Shown here piece by piece: positions 56,942 through 64,000 of a DNA stretch of 64,000 bases. The position numbers were made by a program, and so were the translations under genes. Positions within the stretch are counted from its first letter, which is position 1. Each line of letters starts with the position of its first letter. The DNA lies in the NCBI GenBank assembly GCA_963814745.1, contig CAWFEA010000012.1, positions 62,001 through 126,000 on the forward strand, read 5' to 3'. The stretch comes from CAWBRT01 sp963814745 (GTDB lineage: Bacteria > Acidobacteriota > Terriglobia > Terriglobales > Acidobacteriaceae). The notes under the pieces are model-generated. The model was not told the DNA's origin. It saw only the letters and a list, made by a program, of their open reading frames with translations, and ran no database searches.

Positions 56942-58747
56942 GTGGCGGATACTCCACCAGTTGAAATGAAACCGACTTTAGGCTTAACGGGCCTGACGAT
57001 GAACGCCATGGCGCTCATCGCTCCCGGGGCCTTCCTATGGCTCACTTTCTATATTCAAGCGACCACGGGCGTGACTGCGCCGTCGATGTGGATCGGCATC
57101 GTCATCGCCTTGCTGCTGTGCTTGGCCACGGCGGTGTGTTATGCGGAAATGGCGAAACTGTACCCGGGCACCGGCAGCTCGTACTACTTTGCCGAGCAGT
57201 CGTTTCTCAACCACAACACGGTGTGGCGCTATGCGCGGCTTTCGAAGTTCATCGTCGGCTGGGCGTCGCATCTTTATTATTGGATCTATCCGGGCGTGAT
57301 GGTGGGCGTTATGGGTATCCTGTGCGGGTACCTGGTGGGGACTATTTGGCCGAATGTGATGAACGCGTCCAACCCAGGGCCGATGTTCATGATGGCGGTT
57401 GCGATCGTCTTCTCGTTCCTGGTGGCCTACATCGCCTACCGTGGCATCAACGGGTCGACGGCCGTCAACATCGCGATCAACGTTATCCAGATCACGGCGC
57501 TGCTGATCTTTTCGGTGATCGCCCTCGGCTACCGCATGAACCATCCTCCGGGAAGCGTGGCCTTTCAGTTCGATTCGACTTCAGGCTCCGCCTATACCTA
57601 TGAGTTCGCCACCCAGAAGGCGATCGAGGATGGAAAAGAAGTCGAGAACATAGTGCGCGATGGCAACGGCATTCCACAGCCGAAGCTGGACGCCGCCGGT
57701 AAGCCGGTGCCGTTCCGGATTGACTACACGGCCCAGGATGACAAGGGGAACTTCCTCAGTCATCCCACGGCTTCGTCGGTTACGGGGTTGCACAATATCG
57801 GCTGGGCTTTCGTGCAGGCAACGGTTGCCATCCTGATTCTGGTGGGCTTTGAATCGGTAACTTCGATGGGCGGCGAGGCCAGGAACGCCAAGCGCGACGT
57901 TCCGATTGCAGTGCTGGTATCGCTGCTGGTGCAGGGGGTGTTCTGCTATCTCATTGAGTATTTCGCGGCAAACTACTTCCTCAACAGCGGCTACACCATG
58001 CAGAGCGCGGCCAACTCGGCGGCGCCGATCGGCGACATGATGATTGTGGTGGGTGACGCGCTGTTCGGAGCCGGCCGCGGAAGGACCTTCATGTTGTGCG
58101 AGGCGCTGACCGTGTTTCTTGCCCTGATCGGCACCACGCTCTCGTGCATGAATACCGGTGCGCGAGTCACCTATGCCATGGGCAAGGACCGCGAAGCGCC
58201 CGAGCACTTCGGCATGCTGCACGGCAAAAACCTGACCCCACACCGCGCAATCTGGACGCTGGCCATCATTTCGGCGGTGATCGGTTGCATCGCGGTGGTC
58301 ACGGCATTCGGTGACGCCGGTGCGCCCACCGACGCCGCTATCAAGGCGTTGCCGCAAGGGTTCTGGTCCAGCTTTGGATATATGACTCACGACAAGATGG
58401 CGGCGCTGCCTAATTCGCTGCTGGCAATCACGCTGGCCTCGAACTTCGGCACGTTTCTGCTGTATGGTATGAGTTGTCTTATTTGCATGGTTGCCTATCA
58501 TAGGCATCCGAAATTCAGCGTGCTGCGGCATATGTTGATTCCGGTCTTCGGGCTGCTGGCAAACCTGGCGTGCATGATCTTCTATATTGTGGGACCATTT
58601 CTAGGCTACGGCACCAAAATGGAGCCGCTGCTCGCGCTTGGCGTCGCATTGGTCTGGGGCATTTACGGAGGCATTTATTTTCTCCGTGCAAGCAAGTCCA
58701 CAGGGCGAACTACGTTGGTGTCAACCAAGCCGCTGACGACTCTGTAA
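56942..58747 (+). CDS. APC-family amino-acid permease
   Basis: 601 aa, GTG start with AAGGAG upstream. About 12 membrane helices; GLTGLTMNAMALIAPGAF at helix 1 and CYAEMAKLYPGTGSSYYFAEQ typical of APC. A roughly 60-residue soluble insertion in the middle (FATQKAIEDGKEVENIVRDGNG) is unusual. FESVTSMGGEARNAKRDVPIAVL is the family motif. Follows the porin after 131 bp; together they may take up one solute. Confidence 0.88.
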   Translation: MADTPPVEMKPTLGLTGLTMNAMALIAPGAFLWLTFYIQATTGVTAPSMWIGIVIALLLCLATAVCYAEMAKLYPGTGSSYYFAEQSFLNHNTVWRYARLSKFIVGWASHLYYWIYPGVMVGVMGILCGYLVGTIWPNVMNASNPGPMFMMAVAIVFSFLVAYIAYRGINGSTAVNIAINVIQITALLIFSVIALGYRMNHPPGSVAFQFDSTSGSAYTYEFATQKAIEDGKEVENIVRDGNGIPQPKLDAAGKPVPFRIDYTAQDDKGNFLSHPTASSVTGLHNIGWAFVQATVAILILVGFESVTSMGGEARNAKRDVPIAVLVSLLVQGVFCYLIEYFAANYFLNSGYTMQSAANSAAPIGDMMIVVGDALFGAGRGRTFMLCEALTVFLALIGTTLSCMNTGARVTYAMGKDREAPEHFGMLHGKNLTPHRAIWTLAIISAVIGCIAVVTAFGDAGAPTDAAIKALPQGFWSSFGYMTHDKMAALPNSLLAITLASNFGTFLLYGMSCLICMVAYHRHPKFSVLRHMLIPVFGLLANLACMIFYIVGPFLGYGTKMEPLLALGVALVWGIYGGIYFLRASKSTGRTTLVSTKPLTTL

Positions 58748-58822
58748 TGTTCTCTCCCGGGGCGGGTGTAAGCCCGCCCACTTTTTGGCATTACAGTTTA
58801 AGATGAAGCAACGAGAGGTAGA

Positions 58823-59698
58823 ATGTCCCTCAGGTACAGAGGACAGCTTGCCACGGTCGCGGCGGATTCGTTCGCATCCAGGTCACAGAGACAGAGTTCG
58901 ATGCTCGAAGTAGAGTATGCACAGCTCAGCGATCTCGGCCGGGTTCGCGAGCAGAACGAAGATTTTCTCGGCCGCACGATTCCAGACTCTCCGGCAAGAG
59001 CACGGAGTCACGGCTGGCTATTCGCGGTTGCCGACGGAGTCGGAGGCCACGAGGACGGCGAAGTCGCTTCGCGGCTGGCGGTTGGAACGCTGCTCGCCGG
59101 ATTCGAGAGCGCCGCTGCCGGCGAACCGCATGCGCCTTTGCTGCAGCGTCTGGTGCAGGCCGCCAACACCAATATTCACGAAGCCGGGCTGGCCTTGCAA
59201 TCAGCGGGACGGGCGATGGCGACCACGGTGGTGGCTTGCGCGCTGCGCTTCGATCGCGTTACCGTGGCGCATGTCGGCGATTCGCGGTGTTATCTCATTC
59301 GCCGGGGCCATGCCGTGCAGCTGACGCGCGATCACACGATGGCGAGTGAGCAGATACGGCTCGGCATTTTGTCATCTGGCCAGGCGAGCGAAGCCAGCCG
59401 CCACGTGCTGAGCCGCTCGCTGGGAAATGAACTGTTCGTGAGCGCCGATGTCAGCGAGCATCTGCTGCTTGCCGGCGATATTCTATTATTGTGCACCGAT
59501 GGCCTGCACGGAGCGGTGACGGAGGCCGACCAGGCCAAAGCATTCGGCGACAAAGCCGACCTGCAAACGACGGCGCGGCAACTGGTGCAGCTTGCCAACG
59601 AGCGCGACGGCAGCGATAATGTGAGCCTTCAACTGGTTCGCATTCGGGGCGTCGAACGGGTTGGCATGTATCGGGGGCGGCCGTACAAACTGCCCTGA
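58823..59698 (+). CDS. PP2C-type protein phosphatase
   Basis: 291 aa (an internal ATG about 26 codons later would skip a Ser/Arg N-terminus). Motifs: LSDLGRVREQNEDFLG, VADGVGGHEDGEVAS, VAHVGDSRCYLIRRG, LLCTDGLHGAVTE and ERDGSDNVSLQLV hold the Asp ligands for two Mn/Mg. Dephosphorylates Ser/Thr; the kinase is the next gene. Confidence 0.9.
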   Translation: MSLRYRGQLATVAADSFASRSQRQSSMLEVEYAQLSDLGRVREQNEDFLGRTIPDSPARARSHGWLFAVADGVGGHEDGEVASRLAVGTLLAGFESAAAGEPHAPLLQRLVQAANTNIHEAGLALQSAGRAMATTVVACALRFDRVTVAHVGDSRCYLIRRGHAVQLTRDHTMASEQIRLGILSSGQASEASRHVLSRSLGNELFVSADVSEHLLLAGDILLLCTDGLHGAVTEADQAKAFGDKADLQTTARQLVQLANERDGSDNVSLQLVRIRGVERVGMYRGRPYKLP

Positions 59699-59791
59699 AT
59701 CGCCGGGCTGAACCGCGGGCGGCAAAGACGCGGAATGTCCGCTTCAACTCGTCCATGAGTTCGAAGACCGGCAGTTGCGGCGTGGCAGGCA

Positions 59792-60764
59792 ATGACTCAA
59801 CTCCAGGCTGGCGGACAACTCGATCATTATTACCTTGAGAGCTTGGCCGCGCGCAGCGGCATGGCTTCGATCTTCCGCGCCAAGGATACGCGGACCGGCC
59901 GCATCGTCGCCATTAAGATTCCCCACATCGAGATGGAAAGCGACCCGGTGTTTTTCGAGCGCTTCCAGCGCGAAGAAGAAATCGGCCGAAAGCTGGATCA
60001 CCCGGGGGTGATGAAGGTACTGGGCGACGACGACCGCAGCGACCGCTACATGGTGATGGAGTGGGTGGAAGGACGGTTACTGCGGCAATTGATGAATGAA
60101 CAACGCAAGCTGCCGCCCGAACGCGCGGCGCGAATCGTGCTGCGCATCTGCGAGGCGCTCGACTACATTCACCGCAATGGGGTGGTGCATCGCGACCTTA
60201 AGCCGGAAAATATCATGATCGATGCCGACGACAACATCAAGCTGATCGACTTCGGCATTGCCGGCAATCTTAGTTCCCGGCGCATCACTTACACGTCGGC
60301 ATCGCAGACGATGGGCACGCCGGACTACATTTCCCCGGAGCAGGTCAAAGGCAAGCGCGGCGACGCTCGCAGCGATATCTATGCTTTGGGAGTCATGCTG
60401 TACGAGATGCTGACGGGCAAGGCGCCGTTCAGCGGGCCGAATCCGTTCGTCATCATGAACGAGCGGGTGCTGAATAATCCGGTGCCGCCGCGTGAGACTC
60501 GATCCATCGATTTCTCCGCAACTGCAAGAGATCATCTACCGCGCCATGGAGCGCGACCCGAAGAACCGCTATCCCAATGCGCACGAGTTCGCCTGGGACC
60601 TGGCACACCAGGACCAGGTAGGGGTGAGCGCAGATCGCGCCGAATTGCGCGACTGGAAACAGCACCGTTCGCCTTGGGGCAAGAAAATTCTGTTCTATTT
60701 GCTGCTGGCTTTGATTCCTATCGTGATCTTTACCTTGCTGCTCCTGGTGGCGCGGCACACGTGA
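59792..60764 (+). CDS. membrane-tailed Ser/Thr protein kinase (one frameshift)
   Basis: VAIK Lys in GRIVAIKIPHIE, catalytic HRD in VVHRDLKPENIMID, DFG in KLIDFGIAGN, and TMGTPDYISPEQ. The glycine loop is degenerate (AARSGMASIF). The frame breaks near 60497; removing one A joins PPRE to LDPSISPQLQEIIYRAMERDP. It ends in one membrane helix (KILFYLLLALIPIVIFTLLLLVA) with almost nothing outside, so it is tail-anchored and lacks a sensor domain. About 323 aa after repair. Confidence 0.9.
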
Positions 60765-60826
60765 AGTTATCCGGGGTATCTGTGACGGCCAGCCAGCCGT
60801 TGCCTGGCCAGTGAGGCTCGATTGAA

Positions 60827-61006
60827 ATGAAGATTGCAGGGTTTCTGTTGCTTTTGGCCGGATGGCTGCTGGTGCTGGCCGCGATTGTGCTCCTTGCTAC
60901 CGAGGCCGCGCGATCCGGTTTCGTACTGGCCGGGGTCGGCGTCGAGATGCTGGGCGTGTTTCTGGTATTTCGCGCCCACTTGCCTGTCGCCGGGGAGCCG
61001 CGCTGA
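60827..61006 (+). CDS. small two-helix membrane protein upstream of the Amt-like gene
   Basis: 59 aa, MKIAGFLLLLAGWLLVLAAI... then FVLAGVGVEMLGVFLVFRAH. Two helices, no known family. The stop overlaps the start of the Amt-like gene (TGATG), so translation is coupled; it may be a subunit of the Amt-like membrane complex. Confidence 0.7.
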   Translation: MKIAGFLLLLAGWLLVLAAIVLLATEAARSGFVLAGVGVEMLGVFLVFRAHLPVAGEPR

Positions 61007-62307
61007 TGTCCGCCACGCCTCCCGCGCTCTCGGATGTGGGCGCGATGCTCTGCCTTTTGCTGATCCTGCTGGTTCCGCTGGCCATCGCCGGACTGGCGCT
61101 GATCAATACCGGCTTTGTGCGTTCCCGCAGCGCAGCCCACGCCATGCTGACTACGCTGTGCGTGGTGGCGGTTGCCGCCAGTGTCTATTGCGCTTTCGGT
61201 TTCGCCATCGAGGGATATGCGGGCCGTCCGATGCACGCGATCAGCATCGCGGGCAAGCCGTGGAGCTGGCTTGCCGCCGAGAAGTTTTTCTTTCGCGGAT
61301 TGGAGCTGGATGCTTCTCCGGCAGCGCTGGCTGTCCTGCTTCAGATCTTCGGCGTCGGGCTGGCGGCGGCGATTCCGCTGGGCAGCGCCGCCGATCGCTG
61401 GCGGCTTGGACCCGGCGCCGTCACCGCGGCGCTGTTGGCCGGTTGCACGTATCCGCTGTTTGGGCACTGGGCCTGGGGTGGCGGCTGGCTGGCCCAACTC
61501 GGCGTCAACTACGCGCTCGGACGCGGCTTCGTCGATTGCGGCGGCGCCGGCTCGATTCAGGCGGTTGGCGGGCTGAGCGCCCTCGCCATGTTGTGGATCC
61601 TCGGTCCTCGCCGCGGCAAATACTCGGCGGAGGGCATCCCCGCGGCAATCCCCGGACACAACACCGTGCTGGTTCTGTTGGGCTGCCTGCTGGCGTTGCC
61701 GGGATGGGTGGGGCTGAATTCGGCGGGTGCAATCCTGTTTGCGGGCGTCGCGCCTGCGCGGGTAGTGCTGGTCGCGGTGAACACAACGCTATCGGCGTCG
61801 GCGTCGGCCCTGACTTGCTTGCTGATCACACGTATCCGTTTCGGTAAACCGGACGCCTCGCTGGTCGCCAACGGCTGGGTCGGCGGACTGGTCGCAAGCA
61901 GCGCCGGCTGCGCATTCCTGCCACCCCTGGCGGCGCTGCTGATTGGCATAGTGGCCGGAGCCCTGGTGACGTTTTCCATTCAGTGGCTGGAGTTGATTGC
62001 GGTGGATGACACCGCGGGATCGTTTTCCGTGCACGGCTTGTGCGGGCTCTGGAGCCTGCTGGCGGCGGGGCTCTTCGCGCATCTGCCGGGCGCGCCGTCG
62101 GGGCAATGGATTGCCCAAATCGTGGGAATGGCTACCTTACTCGGATTTGTGCTGCCGCTAAGCTATGGCTTGAACTTGCTGGTCGACCGCGTGCTGCCAC
62201 AGCGCGTGCCGCCTGAGGGCGAGCGCCAAGGCATGGATCTGCACGAACTGGGCGCCGGCGCTTATCCGGAGTTTGTCACCTACACTGAGGATTTCATGCC
62301 GCGCTGA
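61006..62307 (+). CDS. Amt-family ammonium-transporter homologue with altered pore
   Basis: 433 aa, 11-helix Amt/Mep/Rh fold. ALINTGFVRSRSAAHAML, HWAWGGGWLAQLG, LGPRRGKY, SVHGLCGLWSLLAAGLF and C-terminal DLHELGAGAYPEF are Amt-like. Compared with AmtB the first twin-His position is Gln (GSIQAVGG versus VVHxxGG), the Phe gate is Leu (GWVGLN), and the binding Ser is lost; the second His (VHG) is kept. It may not conduct ammonium. Last gene of the phosphatase-kinase set. Confidence 0.85.
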   Translation: MSATPPALSDVGAMLCLLLILLVPLAIAGLALINTGFVRSRSAAHAMLTTLCVVAVAASVYCAFGFAIEGYAGRPMHAISIAGKPWSWLAAEKFFFRGLELDASPAALAVLLQIFGVGLAAAIPLGSAADRWRLGPGAVTAALLAGCTYPLFGHWAWGGGWLAQLGVNYALGRGFVDCGGAGSIQAVGGLSALAMLWILGPRRGKYSAEGIPAAIPGHNTVLVLLGCLLALPGWVGLNSAGAILFAGVAPARVVLVAVNTTLSASASALTCLLITRIRFGKPDASLVANGWVGGLVASSAGCAFLPPLAALLIGIVAGALVTFSIQWLELIAVDDTAGSFSVHGLCGLWSLLAAGLFAHLPGAPSGQWIAQIVGMATLLGFVLPLSYGLNLLVDRVLPQRVPPEGERQGMDLHELGAGAYPEFVTYTEDFMPR

Positions 62308-62621
62308 AAGCTACTCGGCAACGAACTGATCTGCTTTAAGCATCTCTTAAACAGTGGGTTATTTTGAATTGTCTTACGGGCGCGGTTGCGCCGCCGCGCC
62401 TGCGGACAAGCTGGCCGCGAACCGCACCAAGTGTTTTGACGATTCGCACTCGCTATCTTTTGACGCCAGTCCTGGGCGTGTTTTTCGGGGAAAAATGCTC
62501 GGCACAAGTCGCGTTTATGATATATTATCGGCGTGGGGTGATAAGTAATTCACCTTAGATTTGATAGCGACTATTTCGAGATCCTGTCGAGGCTATTCCC
62601 GGATCGGAACGGAGAGATTGT
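62308..62621. other. gene-free spacer
   Basis: About 314 bp, nothing coding recognised. The AT-rich TTTATGATATATTATCG near 62514-62530 could be a promoter. Confidence 0.4.
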
Positions 62622-62873
62622 ATGCACGATCCGACCAGGCATTTGTTTCTAAGGCTGCAGAGTCTCGCTGGTGAGAACTGTTCCCTGACCGAGGCCGATT
62701 GGGAAGCGATCGTTTCCGAGGCTTTGGCCGGATCTGCTCCCGCACAGTTCATAGTTGCAACCGCCTTTGAGAGGACAGGGGATACGATGCGAGCCGAAGA
62801 GTGGTATGTGCGCGCTGCAGAGCAGGGATATCTTCCGGCAGTCAGATTGGTCCGCCGCGGCTTGGTCGCGTAG
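62622..62873 (+). CDS. small Sel1/TPR-like protein
   Basis: 83 aa, GSAPAQFIVATAFERTGDTMRAEEWYVRAAEQGYLPAV is one Sel1-like repeat. The N-terminus is charged. It stands alone. Function unknown. Confidence 0.5.
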   Translation: MHDPTRHLFLRLQSLAGENCSLTEADWEAIVSEALAGSAPAQFIVATAFERTGDTMRAEEWYVRAAEQGYLPAVRLVRRGLVA

Positions 62874-62906
62874 CTTGCTTCCTCATCGTATGAAGGTTCT
62901 TGGTCT

Positions 62907-62949
62907 CTAGCAGGCTGCTGAAAAACTCATGGAAGTGTCATCCTGAGGT
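62907..62949. repeat. left half of the CTAGCAGGCTGCTGAAAAAC element
   Basis: The 20-bp terminal repeat identical to that at 44444, then GTGTCATCCTGAGG; the right half is missing. Truncated copy. Confidence 0.65.
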
Positions 62950-63059
62950 ATAAGGCGCCTATTGCATGCGCCGTCACCGGGCTTGGTTCCGCTGACATCT
63001 CGCCCACAAAGTCGTCACACTTGCTCGTTGGCACTGCTGATGAATCTGCCTTTGCGGAG

Positions 63060-63135
63060 ACTGAACAGCGCGGACTCAACCGTCCCGAGGGAATTGCGAT
63101 GGACTTGGGCGGTAGCGTCTTCATCGTCCACCCGC
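63060..63135 (+). pseudogene. possible NHL-repeat fragment
   Basis: One frame reads GLNRPEGIAMDLGGSVFIVH, similar to an NHL beta-propeller repeat (LNxPxGIAxDxxGNVYV). It is isolated and lacks a complete gene. Probably a decayed remnant; could be chance. Confidence 0.25.
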
Positions 63136-63190
63136 AAGTGACCGCCAGCACATTCTGCGGCCCGCGAGTAAATAGAAGACCAGATTTCGA

Positions 63191-63196
63191 TATAAT
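63191..63196 (+). promoter_or_regulatory. -10 box of tRNA-Pro
   Basis: Perfect TATAAT 9 bp before the tRNA; the -35 is weak (GTAAAT at 17 bp). Confidence 0.55.
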
Positions 63197-63204
63197 CAAA
63201 CCGT

Positions 63205-63613
<409 letters not shown>

Positions 63614-64000
63614 TTGGGAAATGAAGGAACGTTGATCGTAACCGGCGGGGGCAGAGGCATTGGCGCAGCGGTGGCCAAGCTCGGAGCAGCCCGCGGTTAT
63701 GCGGTCGCGGTTAATTATCAGAGCAATGAGGCGGCCGCGCAGAAGGTGGTTCATGAAATCCAGGCCGCCGGCGGACGTGCGCTTGCCGTCGGTGGCGATG
63801 TCTCCAGCGAGGAGACTGTTCATCGCCTATTTGCGACGGCGGAACGCGCATTGGGTCCGATCACCGCGCTGGTCAACAACGCAGGCATTACCGGCAAGGC
63901 TGGCCGGGTCGAGGCGCTTGAACTTGCGACTCTGGAACGCGTGCTTGCCGTCAACGTTGTGGGGACGGTGCTTTGCGCCCGGGAAGCCGTGCGGCGCATG
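63614..64000 (+). CDS. SDR-family oxidoreductase, 3' end beyond window
   Basis: TTG start with a strong GGAGGAGGG Shine-Dalgarno 5 nt upstream (GTG 63599 also possible). LIVTGGGRGIGAAVAKLGAARGYAVAVNY is the TGxxxGxG NAD(P) motif; DVSSEETVHRLFATAERALGPITALVNNAGITG is the NNAG motif. The catalytic YxxxK lies outside. Substrate unknown. Confidence 0.9.
   Translation, partial: MGNEGTLIVTGGGRGIGAAVAKLGAARGYAVAVNYQSNEAAAQKVVHEIQAAGGRALAVGGDVSSEETVHRLFATAERALGPITALVNNAGITGKAGRVEALELATLERVLAVNVVGTVLCAREAVRRM

Overview
The window looks like a chromosomal piece of a GC-rich Acidobacteriota (Terriglobia / Koribacter-like) genome. The clues are a secreted protein with the VWFA-related domain typical of acidobacteria, several interspersed palindromic repeats and MITE-like elements, an HspR-controlled dnaK operon, and housekeeping genes of that flavour. 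The taxonomic call is an inference from gene content. At least ten single-base indels interrupt eight otherwise well-conserved genes (dnaK, dnaJ/cbpA, two histidine kinases, an amidase, uvrA three times, bufC, a Ser/Thr kinase). Most look like sequencing or assembly errors, so I annotate each broken gene as one locus and give the break point.

Layout. 0-3.6 kb: tail of msrP, msrQ, a zinc-ribbon/Sel1 membrane protein and a ferritin-like protein. 4-8 kb: heat-shock operon dnaK - small ORF - dnaJ/cbpA - hspR, with a HAIR operator lying on a consensus promoter. 8.5-11 kb: a NarL-type two-component system. 11-14 kb: 5-oxoprolinase genes pxpB-pxpC-small membrane protein-pxpA (minus strand). 14-15.3 kb: ChaN-like remnant and larB. 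15.4-25.7 kb: cytidylate-kinase-like protein, DUF4337 protein, rph, a clipped antitoxin-like gene, murI, GerMN protein, AmiC-type amidase, VWFA protein with a decayed paralogue upstream, a Cys/Met transsulfuration enzyme, cutA. 25.8-41 kb: phosphohexomutase, FtsB/DivIC-like protein, lipoprotein, succinyl-CoA:3-ketoacid CoA-transferase pair, S1C protease, DinB-like protein, MFS transporter with a DUF1445 hydro-lyase, superoxide dismutase, solo histidine-kinase DHp protein, mtnA, a secreted GQPIG/poly-Q protein, transketolase. 41-50 kb: uvrA, feoAB, XRE/S24-like regulator, chromate transporter. 50.7-55 kb: PAS histidine kinase and a bufferin-type RiPP operon. 55-62.6 kb: porin, APC permease, then PP2C - Ser/Thr kinase - small membrane protein - Amt-like protein. 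62.6-64 kb: Sel1-like peptide, tRNA-Pro(TGG) and the start of an SDR oxidoreductase.

The most interesting parts: (1) an identical perfect 15-bp 7-1-7 palindrome, close to the Fur-box core, lies at the feoA start and upstream of the bufferin operon (Cys-rich precursor + MNIO/DUF692 + DUF2063), suggesting one metal regulon controls iron uptake and a modified metallophore peptide; (2) a kinase/phosphatase pair sits in one apparent operon with an ammonium-transporter homologue that has lost the first twin-His, the Phe gate and the binding-site Ser, so it may sense rather than conduct; (3) three small membrane proteins and a duplicated stop/start junction are easily missed by automatic annotation; (4) MITE-like elements with perfect terminal inverted repeats, one of which supplies the feoB stop codon.
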